Below are positions 44,086-53,445 of a DNA stretch of 64,000 nt, piece after piece. Source of the DNA: Belnapia mucosa (GTDB lineage Bacteria; Pseudomonadota; Alphaproteobacteria; Acetobacterales; Acetobacteraceae). The position numbers and the translations under genes were made by a program. The notes under the pieces are model-generated. The model saw only the letters and a program-made list of their open reading frames with translations, was not told where the DNA came from and ran no database searches. Location of the stretch: assembly GCF_016775475.1 (NCBI RefSeq), contig NZ_JAEUXJ010000017.1, positions 27,712 through 91,711 of the forward strand, in the 5' to 3' direction. The stretch's first letter is position 1, and each line of letters begins with the position of its first letter.

Positions 44086-45684
44086 ATGGACAGGCGTGAC
44101 CTTCTGCGCGCCGCCGCGACGGGTGCCGTGGCGTGCACGCTCTCGCGCCCTACAGTGGCCCAGCCGAGCGCCACAGCGCGTATCTTGCGCTTCGTGCCAC
44201 ACGCCAACTTGGCAAATCTCGACCCGATCTGGAGCACGCAACTTATCAGCCGCACCCATGGCTTTCTGGTCTACGACACGCTTTACGGCACCGACGCCGA
44301 CCTCCGCGCCCACCCACAGATGGCTGAGGGCCACACTCTCGAGGAGGGCGGGACGGTCTGTACCGTAGCCCTGCGGGAGGGGTTGCGCTTCCACGACGGC
44401 GAGCCAGTGCTTGCGCGCGACTGCGTCGCCAGCCTCCAGCGCTGGATGAGACGGAGCCCGGTTGGGCAGACGCTCGGGGAACGCCTAGACGCGCTGGAGG
44501 CGCCGGACGATCGACGTCTGGTTTTCCGTCTCAAGCGGCCGTTCCCGCACCTGATCACCGCCCTCGGCTCTGTGGCCTCGCCCGTGCCCTTCATCATGGC
44601 CGAGCGCCACGCACGCACCGACCCTTTCCGGCAGGTGACGGAGGTCGTGGGCTCCGGGCCATTCCGCTTCAGGCCGGACGAGTTCGTCACAGGCAGCCTT
44701 GTCGTCTACGAGCGAAACTCCACCTACGTGCCGGCGCCGCCCGGCGCCGCCACGAGCCTCACGGCCGGCCCGAAGGTCACGCACCTCGACCGCGTCGAGT
44801 GGCGCATCCTCCCCGACGCCGCTACGGCTGCGGCCGCCCTCCAGGCGGGAGAGGTGGATTGGTATGAGAGTCCCTCGCCCGAGGTAGCCGAGCGGCTGCG
44901 GCGGCACCCGGCGCTGCGGGTCGAACGGGTGGACCGTCTGCCTTACCTCGGCCTGCTGCGCTTCAACCACCTGCACGCGCCCTTCGACGACGCGCGCGCG
45001 CGCCGGGCGCTGCTACCGGCCGTCGCCCAGGCCGACTTCATGACCGCGATCGTCGGCTCCGACCCGGGGATGTGGCGCGACGGCGCAGGCGTCTTCCCGC
45101 CCGGCACCCCATATGCGAGCGACGCCGGGCTTGCGCCGCTGAAGGGTACGCGCGACCTGGGCGAGGCGAAGCGGCTGCTGCGCGAGGCGGGCTACGACGG
45201 CCGCCCCGTGCGGCTGATCGGCACCACGGAGGGGCTGGGGGCGGCCGCGGCCACGCAGGTGGCGGCGGACCTGTTCCGCCGCCTGGGGTTGAACCTGGAC
45301 CTCGTGGTGTCGGACACGGCGAGCTGGATCCGGCGGCGCACGAGCCGGGAGCCGCTCGAGCGCGGCGGCTGGTCCGCCTTCTGCACCGTCACGCCCGGCT
45401 TCGAGATGGCCGACCCGGCGAGCCATGCAGCGCTGCGCGGCAACGGCCTCGCCGCTTGGCCGGGCTGGCCCACCAGCCCGCGGATCGAGGCGCTGCGCGA
45501 GGCTTGGCTCGAGGCACCTGACACCCTGGAGCAGGAGCGCGTCGCCCGGCAGATGCAGGACGCGGCGATGGAGGACCTGCCCTTCGTGCCGCTCGGCGCT
45601 TACTGGCAGAATACTGCGTTGCGGCGCGACCTCGTCGGGCGGGTGTCTGGTTTCCCGATCTTCTGGGGCATCCGCCGCACGTGA
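44086..45684 (+). CDS. ABC transporter substrate-binding protein, family 5 (peptide type)
   Basis: This 532-aa protein has an N-terminus MDRRDLLRAAATGAVACTLS, a twin-arginine-like signal. The mature part has LDPIWSTQLISRTHGFLVYD, TVALREGLRFHDGEPVLARD (the family signature around L-R-x-G-x-x-F-x-D/H-G), GSGPFRF and LLRFNHLHAPFDDARARRAL. Family 5 proteins bind peptides, nickel or glutathione in the periplasm and deliver them to ABC permeases. No permease or ATPase genes are adjacent: an IS lies downstream and non-coding DNA upstream, so this is an orphan or the cluster has been split. A ribosome site CCGGAGA precedes the ATG. Confidence 0.92.
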   Translation: MDRRDLLRAAATGAVACTLSRPTVAQPSATARILRFVPHANLANLDPIWSTQLISRTHGFLVYDTLYGTDADLRAHPQMAEGHTLEEGGTVCTVALREGLRFHDGEPVLARDCVASLQRWMRRSPVGQTLGERLDALEAPDDRRLVFRLKRPFPHLITALGSVASPVPFIMAERHARTDPFRQVTEVVGSGPFRFRPDEFVTGSLVVYERNSTYVPAPPGAATSLTAGPKVTHLDRVEWRILPDAATAAAALQAGEVDWYESPSPEVAERLRRHPALRVERVDRLPYLGLLRFNHLHAPFDDARARRALLPAVAQADFMTAIVGSDPGMWRDGAGVFPPGTPYASDAGLAPLKGTRDLGEAKRLLREAGYDGRPVRLIGTTEGLGAAAATQVAADLFRRLGLNLDLVVSDTASWIRRRTSREPLERGGWSAFCTVTPGFEMADPASHAALRGNGLAAWPGWPTSPRIEALREAWLEAPDTLEQERVARQMQDAAMEDLPFVPLGAYWQNTALRRDLVGRVSGFPIFWGIRRT

Positions 45685-45748
45685 CGCCGGGCTCGTGCCC
45701 GGGCCGTTGATCGGCTCATACCGCCCGGCGCGCACGCCAAAGCAGCTA

Positions 45749-46602
45749 AGAGCGCCTAACAGAACCACCGTTGGACGAATCGCCAGGCGATGATGGCTGA
45801 GGCGAGGGTGAGGAAGGCGGAGTGGATGTCGGCGCGGCGCTCGTAGCGGATCGCTAGCCGCCGAAACTGGCTGAACCAGGCCAGGGTGCGCTCAACGACC
45901 CACCGGTGCCGGCCTAGCTTGGCGCTGCTCTCGATGCCACGACGTGCGATGCGGGGCTGGATGTGGCGGCGGGTCAGGGCCCGGCGGCAGCGGCGGTGAT
46001 CGTAGGCCTTGTCGGCGTGCAGCTTGCTGGGACGCCTGCGAGGCCTGCCCCAGGACTGCCGGATCGGCGGCACAGCATCGACCAGTTCCTCCAGCATCCT
46101 GCTGTCATGCACGTTTGCGCCCGTCACCCGAACCGCGAGCGGGATGCCGTTGGCGTCCGTGAGGATGTGGCGCTTCGAGCCCGGCTTGCCCCGGTCGGTC
46201 GGGTTCGGCCCCGTCTGCGCGCCCCCCTTTTTGCCGCAACCGACGCGCTGTCGAGGGCGGCGCGCCGAAAGTCGATGGCGTTGCGCCGCCCCAAGCGGTC
46301 GAGGACTGCACGCTGGAGGCGGTCCCACACCCCAGCCTCCTGCCAGTCACGCAGCCGGCGCCAGCACGTCATGCCAGACCCGCAGCCCATCTCCTGGGGC
46401 AGCATCTCCCACGGGATGCCCGACTGTAGGACGAAGAGGATGCCGGTCAGGGCCGCGCGGTCGGACAGGCGAGGCCGACCGCCCTTCGGCTTCGGCGGCT
46501 CAGGCGGCAGCAGCGGCTCCACCACCGCCCACAGCGCATCAGAGACAAGGGGCCTGCTCATGCCACCGAGAACCCGCCAGACCCAGTTTTGTTAGATGCT
46601 TT
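45749..46602 (-). mobile_element. IS5-family element (854 bp), second type
   Basis: The inverted repeats are AGAGCGCCTAACAGAAC (left, at 45749) and AAAGCATCTAACAAAAC (right, read inward from 46602). TA is present directly outside both ends (45747-45748 and 46603-46604). The last 90 bp recur as a remnant at 37455-37544. Confidence 0.85.
45756..46561 (-). CDS. IS5-family transposase, -1 frameshift type
   Basis: OrfA starts at ATG 46561 (MSRPLVSDALWAVVEPLLPP) and carries GGRPRLSDRAALTGILFVLQ and the first Asp in DSASVAAK. At the run C6T5 on the plus strand (46222-46232), read as A5G6, a -1 shift leads into orfB. OrfB has KRHILTDANGIPLAVRVTGA, KLHADKAYDHRRCR (second Asp) and HRWVVERTLAWFSQFRRL (Glu) and ends at 45756. 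All catalytic residues are kept, so the element is likely active. Confidence 0.85.
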
Positions 46603-46795
46603 TAGCCTGGGCGGAAGTGATGTCTGCCAATCGTGCAACAAATGCTCCAGGAGCAGTCCGTATAAAGACGTCGATCCGAACCTACGCATGCCGTCGTAGA
46701 AGGGCGTTGCGCAGATCTTCTCAAGTTTTTCAGCGCGCAACTACAGGTGAATCGATCGCTCTATTCACAAGGCTACCGGTTCGAAGGGAGGCATC

Positions 46796-47593
46796 ATGTC
46801 ATTGCAGAATTCCTACAACGCGGGCGCTAGCGGATATGATCGGGTTTTTGGTCCCGTCTCGCGGGAGTTCGTTCCAAGGCTCGTGACAGCCGCCCGGCTT
46901 GCCCGCGGTATGCGGGTCCTTGATGTCGCCACCGGTACCGGCATCGCTGCCGAAATAGCGGCCGAGGTGGTCGGCTCCTCGGGCCATGTGGTCGCTGCCG
47001 ACATTTCCGGCCCGATGCTGGATCGCGCACGCGAGCGTCTGCGCAAAGTAGGCAACGTCACGTTCGCCCTTGAGGACGGCCAAGCGCTCACCCTGCCAGA
47101 TCAGAGTTTCGATGCAGTCATCTGTGCCATGGCTCTGATGCTGTTCGCTGACCAAGCACGGGGTGTTGCCGAGTTCTACCGCGTACTGCGAAGCGGTGGA
47201 TGGGCTGCTGCTTCAGTTAACACCACCTATGACCGCTCGTTTTCCAGCCGCGTGAATGTCGCTATGGGCCGCCATGTGCCCTCGATGGCGGAGGCTGCTG
47301 GGCGTTATTACTCACTCGGTGACCCCGACCACCTGCGACGCCTGTTCGAGGCCGTAGGCTTTCAGGATGTGGAGATCACCAAGGAGACCCGCAGCTACCG
47401 CTTTTCCTCATTCGATGTCTACTTCGAACCGTTTGATAGCGGCGTAGGGGTGGGTGGGACAGAATATGCCGCCCTTCCAGAGGAGGTGCGCCGGCTGGTT
47501 CGAGAGGATGTGCGCCGAGAGCTAGGTGGCGACCCTTCAGGTGGCCCTGTAGAGGTGCCCGTAGAAATCATGTTTGTAAGCGGCCGGAGATAG
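46796..47593 (+). CDS. Class I SAM-dependent methyltransferase (UbiE-like)
   Basis: This 265-aa protein has motif I VLDVATGTGIAAEIA near residues 43-57, an acidic end of strand 2 (VVAADISGPML), motif II-like TLPDQSFDAVICAMALMLF and the post-motif YRVLRSGGWAAASVN. These are features of the Methyltransf_11/UbiE group, which transfers methyl groups from SAM to small molecules. The C-terminal substrate region gives no specificity. A GGGAGG ribosome site precedes ATG 46796. It follows the IS5 element and has no obvious pathway partners. Composition is slightly less GC-rich than the T6SS genes. Confidence 0.88.
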   Translation: MSLQNSYNAGASGYDRVFGPVSREFVPRLVTAARLARGMRVLDVATGTGIAAEIAAEVVGSSGHVVAADISGPMLDRARERLRKVGNVTFALEDGQALTLPDQSFDAVICAMALMLFADQARGVAEFYRVLRSGGWAAASVNTTYDRSFSSRVNVAMGRHVPSMAEAAGRYYSLGDPDHLRRLFEAVGFQDVEITKETRSYRFSSFDVYFEPFDSGVGVGGTEYAALPEEVRRLVREDVRRELGGDPSGGPVEVPVEIMFVSGRR

Positions 47594-48152
47594 CCTAGGG
47601 CCTGTCCGAGCTTGAGTGCCAATGCTGACTGCCGGCTCTTGGCACGGCCGGCAGAGCGCATGGAGCCTAGCTAGTGGCGGCTACTTGGTCCGAACCAAAG
47701 AAAGGCCGCTTCGGATCGAGAGCCGCCGAGCGTGGCCCGCCGCATGATGTCTGCTTTCCCGGATGCCACGCCCAAAAGCAGACAGTCCGCTTTCGGCCCA
47801 CCTCAGCCGTTCCGAGGAGCGACGGCAGGGTTTGCCGGAGGTCGGATGCAGCGGCAGAGCTCCGCCGCTTGAGCTTGATCACATGTGACAAGTCCCGCTT
47901 GTAACGGGTAAAGCTGCCATACTTGATCCGGCGCACACGAAAGGCGCGTCTACTTGGAAAATGCTCACGCTGCTGTTTCAGCGGGAGCGGATAATCGGTT
48001 GCGCATCTGGTGTGCAAAGGCAGGTGTTTTGTCGGCTTGGATCTATGCTAAGCTCTCTCGCGGTATCTGCTGACTTGTGGGCGTTATGCCGCACAACGAA
48101 GACGCGAGCACTTAATGCCCCGAGCGGTAGCCCCAAGTGGGAGGGTGCCGCT
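47594..48152. other. Intergenic region upstream of the HAF-repeat gene
   Basis: No gene is supported in about 560 bp. The frame of the next gene is open to 47961 but the added sequence is not protein-like. The promoter of that gene should lie near 48000-48100. Confidence 0.35.
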
Positions 48153-49172
48153 ATGGCCATCGACCAATCTGCCTACACGTTCAACCCCATCACCTTGCCC
48201 GGCATCGGGGTGGTGCCCCAGCTCGCGGACATCAACAACCACGGCGACATCGTCGGCCATATCGACGACGCTAGCGGGGAGCATGGCTTCCTGCTTCGCG
48301 GTGGGGACGTGACCATCTTAGATGTGCCCGGTGCCAACGGCACCGTCGCAACCAGCGTCAACGACGCCGGCGATATCGTCGGCTACTATCTTAGCCCCGA
48401 CATCGCGCTGCACGGCTTTCTTTACAGCCACGGCACCTTCACCACCTTAGATATACCCGGGGCCAGCTCTACCGAGCTCACCGGTATCAACGATCGCGGG
48501 CAGATCGTTGGCTTTGCTTCAGCTAGCAGTGCTGATGCGCCATCGGGCGGCTTCATTTTCGATAACGGCGCCTTTACCCGGATCACGGTGCCTGACCACC
48601 CCGACGCCTTCTTGGTGCCGCAGGGCATCAACAATCATGGTGTGATAGTCGGCGTGAGCGGTAACGAGGGCTTCGTGCTCGAGGGCGACCATCTCACCAC
48701 CCTGGACAATCCCTTCTCCTCTTTCTTTATCCGGCCTGACGACGTTAACGATGAGGGTCAAGTGGTTGGCTCGCTTGCTCCTGCACAACGTGCCGGGGCG
48801 GGCTTCGTCTATGACGACAGCCAGATCACCTTGTTTGGGCCACCTCAGCCGACCAACCAGGCGCCCAACTGGAGCCTCCACGGCATCAACGATGCTGGTG
48901 ATATCGTCGGCAATAATGGTTCAGGAGGGGCCTCGGGTGGCTTCGCCTTTCTGGCTACCCCAACGGCTGTCACACCGCCAGCACCTAACCGGCCGGTCGT
49001 AGACTGGGACGCCTTGGCAGCGCTGGTGGAGGCCAACTTTGCTGCCACCGGGAAGTGGTTTGTCCCCGACGACGTCAGTGTGCCGGCTCCTATTCAGCCA
49101 GTCGTGGACTGGGACGCCATAGCGGCTCAGGTCGAGGCCAACTTCGCTGCAACCGGTCAGTGGTTTCTCTAG
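48153..49172 (+). CDS. HAF-repeat protein with duplicated C-terminal motif
   Basis: This 339-aa protein starts at ATG 48153, with GGGAGGG nine bases upstream. The body has six or so units of about 45 residues built on I/V-N-x-x-G-x-I/V-V-G followed by G-F-x-x-x-x-G-x-x-T-x-x-D-x-P-G (for example VNDAGDIVGYY, FLYSHGTFTTLDIPGA). This is the HAF extracellular repeat pattern, probably a beta-propeller. The C-terminus carries two near-identical units, each with PVVDWDA and VEANFAATG and ending in WF (about 284-305 and 317-338). No classical signal peptide is seen. The repeated C-terminal motif could be a secretion or anchoring signal. Function unknown. Confidence 0.75.
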   Translation: MAIDQSAYTFNPITLPGIGVVPQLADINNHGDIVGHIDDASGEHGFLLRGGDVTILDVPGANGTVATSVNDAGDIVGYYLSPDIALHGFLYSHGTFTTLDIPGASSTELTGINDRGQIVGFASASSADAPSGGFIFDNGAFTRITVPDHPDAFLVPQGINNHGVIVGVSGNEGFVLEGDHLTTLDNPFSSFFIRPDDVNDEGQVVGSLAPAQRAGAGFVYDDSQITLFGPPQPTNQAPNWSLHGINDAGDIVGNNGSGGASGGFAFLATPTAVTPPAPNRPVVDWDALAALVEANFAATGKWFVPDDVSVPAPIQPVVDWDAIAAQVEANFAATGQWFL

Positions 49173-49209
49173 CGCAGCCTGGGGAGTGTGGGACATCAAA
49201 CTGGAGAGG

Positions 49210-49690
49210 CCGGTGCCGACCCGGTGAACACCATGCAAAGCTGCGCGGCGGCGGACTCGACATCACTCATGTTCCATTCCGGGGCGGGTCGGAGGTCAAC
49301 CGCGAACTGCTCGGCGGCCGGCTGCAGATCGGCATCGACACTGGTCAGCTTCGGCCCCAGCATCGAGGCTGGGCGCCTGCGCGCGCTCGCGACGCTGCAT
49401 GCCGAACGTCTGCCCACGCATCCCGACCTGCCCACTGTCGCGGAGGCGCCGGGGCTCGAAGGGCTGGAGGCGTCCGGCTTCATCGGCATCGCGGCGCCGG
49501 CGAGCACGCCAAGCCAAGTTGTGGCACGGCTGGACGCCGCGGTCGCGGCGGTCATGGCCGAGACCGACCTGCCCGCGAGGTTTGCTGCTCAGGGCGTGCT
49601 CTCGCAGCCCGCCGGGGCCGCGGCATTCGGCGCGTTGTTGACCCGCGACCGCGCCAGCGACATTCACCGCCAATGTCCAGCGGCTACTAT
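49210..49690 (+). pseudogene. Bug/TctC-type binding protein, C-terminal fragment
   Basis: Two frames together read LRGGGLDITHVPFRGGSEVN with RELLGGRLQIGIDT, then SFGPSIEAGRLRALATLHAE with PDLPTVAEAPGLEGLEASGF and IGIAAPASTPSQVVARLDAA. This is the second half of a tripartite tricarboxylate transporter receptor. The N-terminal domain is absent and a frame change lies near 49345. The complete paralogue follows at 50135. Confidence 0.8.
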
Positions 49691-49751
49691 CGGGCCGCTG
49701 GGGCCAGATCCTTGGCTTTGCGGGCAAGCCCAGCAGAAGCGGCTGGGATGA

Positions 49752-50134
49752 GGTGCAAGCGTTTACCGGTTGGCGACCTCGACGAGCTTATCATCGAGTT
49801 GCGATCGCAAACCCAAGGGCTGGGCACCTACACGCACAACTTCGACCATCTGGCCGAGGCTCGTGGCCGATAGGCGGCCATAGCCATGTCCATAGGCGCT
49901 CGGAATGCGAGCGGTGATGGGTAGGCGCTGGCTACCGACGGACGGTGCCGAAAGCCGGGCGCAATGTGAGGCGGCCTCGAACTCCTCCGATCTGTGCGCA
50001 GCCTTGTTTCGAATGTACTTCATCCGCTTCGTTATAATTGTATGCTGCCAGCTGTTCGGTCAGTGCTTCGGTTCACATCGGCCGTGCCAAGCAGAAACTA
50101 GGCCAGCAACAGCTGTACGCGGGAGGGCCATCAC
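49752..50134. other. Intergenic stretch upstream of the intact Bug gene
   Basis: No gene is seen in about 380 bp. The region should hold the promoter of the next gene. Confidence 0.35.
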
Positions 50135-51172
50135 ATGAGAAGACCGCAGGGCCACACCATTTCAAAGCCCGGATCAGGATGCATGTCGCGCCGCTCCACA
50201 TTGGGCGTGATTACTGGCGGGCTCGCTGCTTCGATTGTCGGCCTGCCCACACAGGGGCGCGCACAGGCGGGGACGGATTGGCCCAACCAATCAGTGCGTT
50301 ATATAAACATTTTCCCACCAGGTGGCGCGACCGACACGCTGTCGCGGCTTTACTGCGCTAAGATGAGCGAGATCACCGGCCAGCAATTCGTGGTGGAGAA
50401 TCGCTCAGGCTCCGGCGGCAATGTTGGAGTCGACGCGATCGCGAAGTCCCGACCTGACGGATACACAGTTGGGTTGGGCAGCATCGCTGCGCACGCTATT
50501 GCGCCAACGCTCTATGCCAGCCTGCCGTTTAACGCGGCGCAAGACTTCACCTTTATCTCGGGCCTCTGGCAACTGCCCAACTTGCTGGTAGTCAATAACG
50601 ACTTGCCGGCACGCAGCGTGCCAGAGCTGATCGCTCTGCTGAAGGCAAATCCCGGTAAGTACGCCTATGGCTCCTCCGGCATCGGCACCACGCCACATCT
50701 CTCGGGCGAACTACTGAAGCAGATGGTCGGCTCGGACATTCTGCATGTACCCTATCGTGGTGGCGCACCAGCGCTCCTCGACCTGCTGGCCGGGCGGGTG
50801 CACCTGATCATGGACAACATCCCGGGTCTTCTGCCGACCGCGCGCGAGGGTCGGATACGGGCGCTGGCTGTCACTGGCCCGCAGCGCAGCTCCGCAGCGC
50901 CAGAACTACCGACCATGTCGGAATTCCTGCCGGGCTTCGAGATCACCTCTTGGGGTGCGGTCTGCGGCCCTGCTGGCGTCCCGGGGCCAGTGGTGGAGCG
51001 CCACTCGGCATTTGCAAAACAGGCACTGGAGAGCCCCGACCTAATCCGCAGCTTTCAAGAACTCGGCGCCAAATCCTGGTGGACAACGCCGGAGGAGATC
51101 GCCGCTTTCCGCGCTAGCGAGGAAGCTCGGCTGGCGCCGCTGATCCGGGCAAGCGGCGCGCGGGTGGAGTAA
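50135..51172 (+). CDS. Tripartite tricarboxylate transporter receptor (Bug/TctC family)
   Basis: The frame opens at 50135 (345 aa), but ATG 50183 is the better start because it gives MSRRSTLGVITGGLAASIVG, a signal peptide ending at GRAQA. The mature protein has the Bug features: WPNQSVRYINIFPPGGATDT, IVENRSG-like FVVENRSGSGGNVGVDAIAK, SRPDGYT, LHVPYRGGAPALLDLLAGRV and PTMSEFLPGFEITSWGAVCG. Bug proteins bind small carboxylates in the periplasm and feed TctAB or sensor systems. No tctA or tctB genes are nearby, as is common for orphan Bug proteins. Confidence 0.9.
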   Translation: MRRPQGHTISKPGSGCMSRRSTLGVITGGLAASIVGLPTQGRAQAGTDWPNQSVRYINIFPPGGATDTLSRLYCAKMSEITGQQFVVENRSGSGGNVGVDAIAKSRPDGYTVGLGSIAAHAIAPTLYASLPFNAAQDFTFISGLWQLPNLLVVNNDLPARSVPELIALLKANPGKYAYGSSGIGTTPHLSGELLKQMVGSDILHVPYRGGAPALLDLLAGRVHLIMDNIPGLLPTAREGRIRALAVTGPQRSSAAPELPTMSEFLPGFEITSWGAVCGPAGVPGPVVERHSAFAKQALESPDLIRSFQELGAKSWWTTPEEIAAFRASEEARLAPLIRASGARVE

Positions 51173-51343
51173 GCGAATGCCTTCACTCGGCACGATCCCA
51201 GCCTTCTTAAACTCACGACCTGAGTTGCCGAGGTCGTTGTGCCGCCTGGATGGATCGAAACTACGAAGCAGAGGAAATCTTTGCCGCGGGCGCATACGAT
51301 TCGCCGCCGCCTTGGCGGCCACGACAAACAAGGAGGAATCGTG

Positions 51344-52093
51344 ATGCACATCGATCCCTGCCGCTGCTGCGGCGGCTTTCTCTACCCGCGCTCCTCGGGC
51401 CGTCGCGCCCTCGGGGGTATGGCGGCAGGCCTTCTGGCCGCTGCGGCGTTGTCCGGCCGCTCCACCTTTGCGGCCGACCCTGTCCCAAAGACCACCCTCT
51501 CCCCCGATGAGGCCCTCGCCCGGCTCAAGGAGGGCAACGATCAGTTCCGCACGGAAGCACCCTACAACGCGGTCCAGGGCCGGGAGCGGCGGGTTGAACT
51601 GGCCCGCGGCCAAGCCCCGTTCTGTGCCCTGGTCGGCTGCTCCGACAGCCGCGTGCCGCCCGAACTGCTCTTCGGCCGCGGCCTGGGCGAGCTCTTCATC
51701 GTGCGCAATGCCGGGAACACTGTCGACACAGCAGCACTGGGCAGCATTGAGTACGGCGTCGGCGTGCTCGGCTGTCCTCTCATCGTGGTGCTCGGCCATG
51801 AGAGCTGTGGTGCCGTTGCCGCGGCAGTTGACGTCGTGCAGAGCAATGCCACCTTCCCCAGTATGATCGGGGAGATGATCCAGCCGATCATCCCCGCCGT
51901 CCTCTCCGTCCGGCGCCCCTCTGGCGAGATCGTGCTGAACGACGCCGTCGTAGCCAACTCGCGGCGGGTCGTCGCCCGGCTCAAGTCACAGAGCCCAATC
52001 GCACAGGAGGCGGTACGAGCGAACAAGCTGAAGATCGTCGCTGCCCGCTATAGGCTCGCTGACGGCAACGTGGAATGGTTCGAGGACATCTGA
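51344..52093 (+). CDS. Exported beta-class carbonic anhydrase
   Basis: From ATG 51344 (AAGGAGGAATC just before; GTG 51341 is an in-frame alternative) the product has 249 aa. The N-terminus contains SSGRRALGGMAAGLLAAAAL and FAADPV, a twin-arginine-like signal with cleavage near residue 44. The zinc ligands are Cys99 in GCSDSRVPPE (with Asp101/Arg103), His152 and Cys155 in GHESCGA, as in beta-carbonic anhydrases. The enzyme interconverts CO2 and bicarbonate. An exported beta form would act in the periplasm. An upstream cluster CRCCGG near the N-terminus (residues 6-11) is unusual for a signal sequence. The gene stands alone. Confidence 0.9.
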   Translation: MHIDPCRCCGGFLYPRSSGRRALGGMAAGLLAAAALSGRSTFAADPVPKTTLSPDEALARLKEGNDQFRTEAPYNAVQGRERRVELARGQAPFCALVGCSDSRVPPELLFGRGLGELFIVRNAGNTVDTAALGSIEYGVGVLGCPLIVVLGHESCGAVAAAVDVVQSNATFPSMIGEMIQPIIPAVLSVRRPSGEIVLNDAVVANSRRVVARLKSQSPIAQEAVRANKLKIVAARYRLADGNVEWFEDI

Positions 52094-52583
52094 GCTTCAG
52101 ACGATCGGACGCCCCCGGCGGGCTTGCCTGCCGGGGGCCGCGAACCCTAGCCCTGACAGGGTTGGTTGGCGTAATTCGGCGGACCGTCATGGGTCCGCTT
52201 CTCGAAGGCACCGGCTCGAAAGCTGCCGGGCGGCTTCCGGCCAAACTACGCCATCAAGTGCTGGTCCGACGCCGAACACCACCAGGGGCTGGCGTGCCCC
52301 GAGCCTTTGGCCATGGCGCACCATGTCGAGGAAAGGGTTTTGCAGGTCAGGATGCCCGAGCTACAGCCAGTGGAAGCTGGCCGGTAGGCGCCTCGCACCT
52401 CGCCAGAGGTGACCACCGCGATTCTACACTTCAGGGCAAAAGTGGCAGGTGACGAAGGGGCTGCTATCTCAAGTAGCTTTGGCATCAAGCGCTGCCGTCC
52501 ATGTGTGGTAATGGCAGTTACCGTGCACGGCATGCATTGGCTGAAACCATTACCATCCACATTGATACAGCCATAGGCAGCCG
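52094..52583. other. Region without a supported gene
   Basis: About 490 bp. A frame on the minus strand (52246-52602) overlaps the next gene and has no recognisable features, so it is not called. Confidence 0.35.
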
Positions 52584-53144
52584 TCAGCCGCACTGCGAGC
52601 ATGTCGTCAGACCGCGCGCTTCCCGCTTCTGCTCGACCAAGTATCCGCAGCGGATGCAGTTGGCGCGGTCATCATCCTCGGCGAAGGGATCCGCAAAGCG
52701 CCGCGTCACCTTCGGCAGACCTGGCTTTGTGCAGCGCGGTTCAGAAATCTCGGCGGCAGGGGTGACGCTTGGGATCGCAGCCAACATCGCTTCCGCTGAC
52801 GTTGGCTGCTGCGCCGATGGCTCCCACATCGGCATAACATGGGTGATCGGGGGCAACGGTTCGGGCCCCGTGGAAGGCGCTGTCTGCTGTGTGCCAGGCA
52901 GAGGTGCCCTCGTAGGAAACCCGTCGGGCCATGCCTCCGCACAGGCCTCCCACGACGCCGGACGCGGAGGGTCCTCAATCGGCCTCGATGGACCGCGTGC
53001 AAGCTGCACGACCTCTACGACCCGACCGGCTGTCGTCACCGAGCCCTTCCTCCTCGGCGCGGTGACGATGTGCCGCTTTTCGCTAGCAGACACGCCCCGC
53101 CTGGAGTGGCGAGGGAAAACTTGATCTTTTTCTGACATAGGCAT
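52584..53144 (-). CDS. Hypothetical protein with C-terminal zinc ribbon
   Basis: This protein has up to 186 aa, with starts at 53144 or 53138 (MSEKDQVFPRHSRRGVSASE). The middle is Pro-rich and disordered-looking. The C-terminus has DDDRANCIRCGYLVEQKREA and TTCSQCG, two CxxC pairs that would bind one zinc. The pattern resembles small ribbon proteins carried by plasmids, but I do not recognise the family. Confidence 0.5.
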   Translation of the reverse strand: MPMSEKDQVFPRHSRRGVSASEKRHIVTAPRRKGSVTTAGRVVEVVQLARGPSRPIEDPPRPASWEACAEAWPDGFPTRAPLPGTQQTAPSTGPEPLPPITHVMPMWEPSAQQPTSAEAMLAAIPSVTPAAEISEPRCTKPGLPKVTRRFADPFAEDDDRANCIRCGYLVEQKREARGLTTCSQCG

Positions 53145-53445
53145 CCATTATCGAGGGTGACTGTCTCCGCAAAATGGCCGGAGTACAAGGCTTGCCCCCA
53201 TCGTCGCTATAACATATGGGCGGAATTCCTAGAAGCAGCGCCACGGACCACTGCAAGTTGCAGCTTCTGTATGCAACTGCTTCTAACCACTCCGGCGTAT
53301 TACCAGACTAGCGGCATTTTGCGGTCGTCGCTCTGGCAGTTTAGCAACGACACCATGCGCATTTCTGCTCCCGGCCATCCTGCCGGTCCGCTACACGGAG
53401 AGGCTGCCGGTACGCCGCAGCATCCGCATCCAAGGAGGCACGGCA
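53145..53445. other. Intergenic stretch
   Basis: About 300 bp between two divergent genes. It should contain both promoters. No gene is seen. Confidence 0.35.

Noticed and set aside
47667..48017. 116-codon minus-strand frame
   Set aside because: No motif, overlaps the likely promoter of the HAF-repeat gene and has unbalanced composition.
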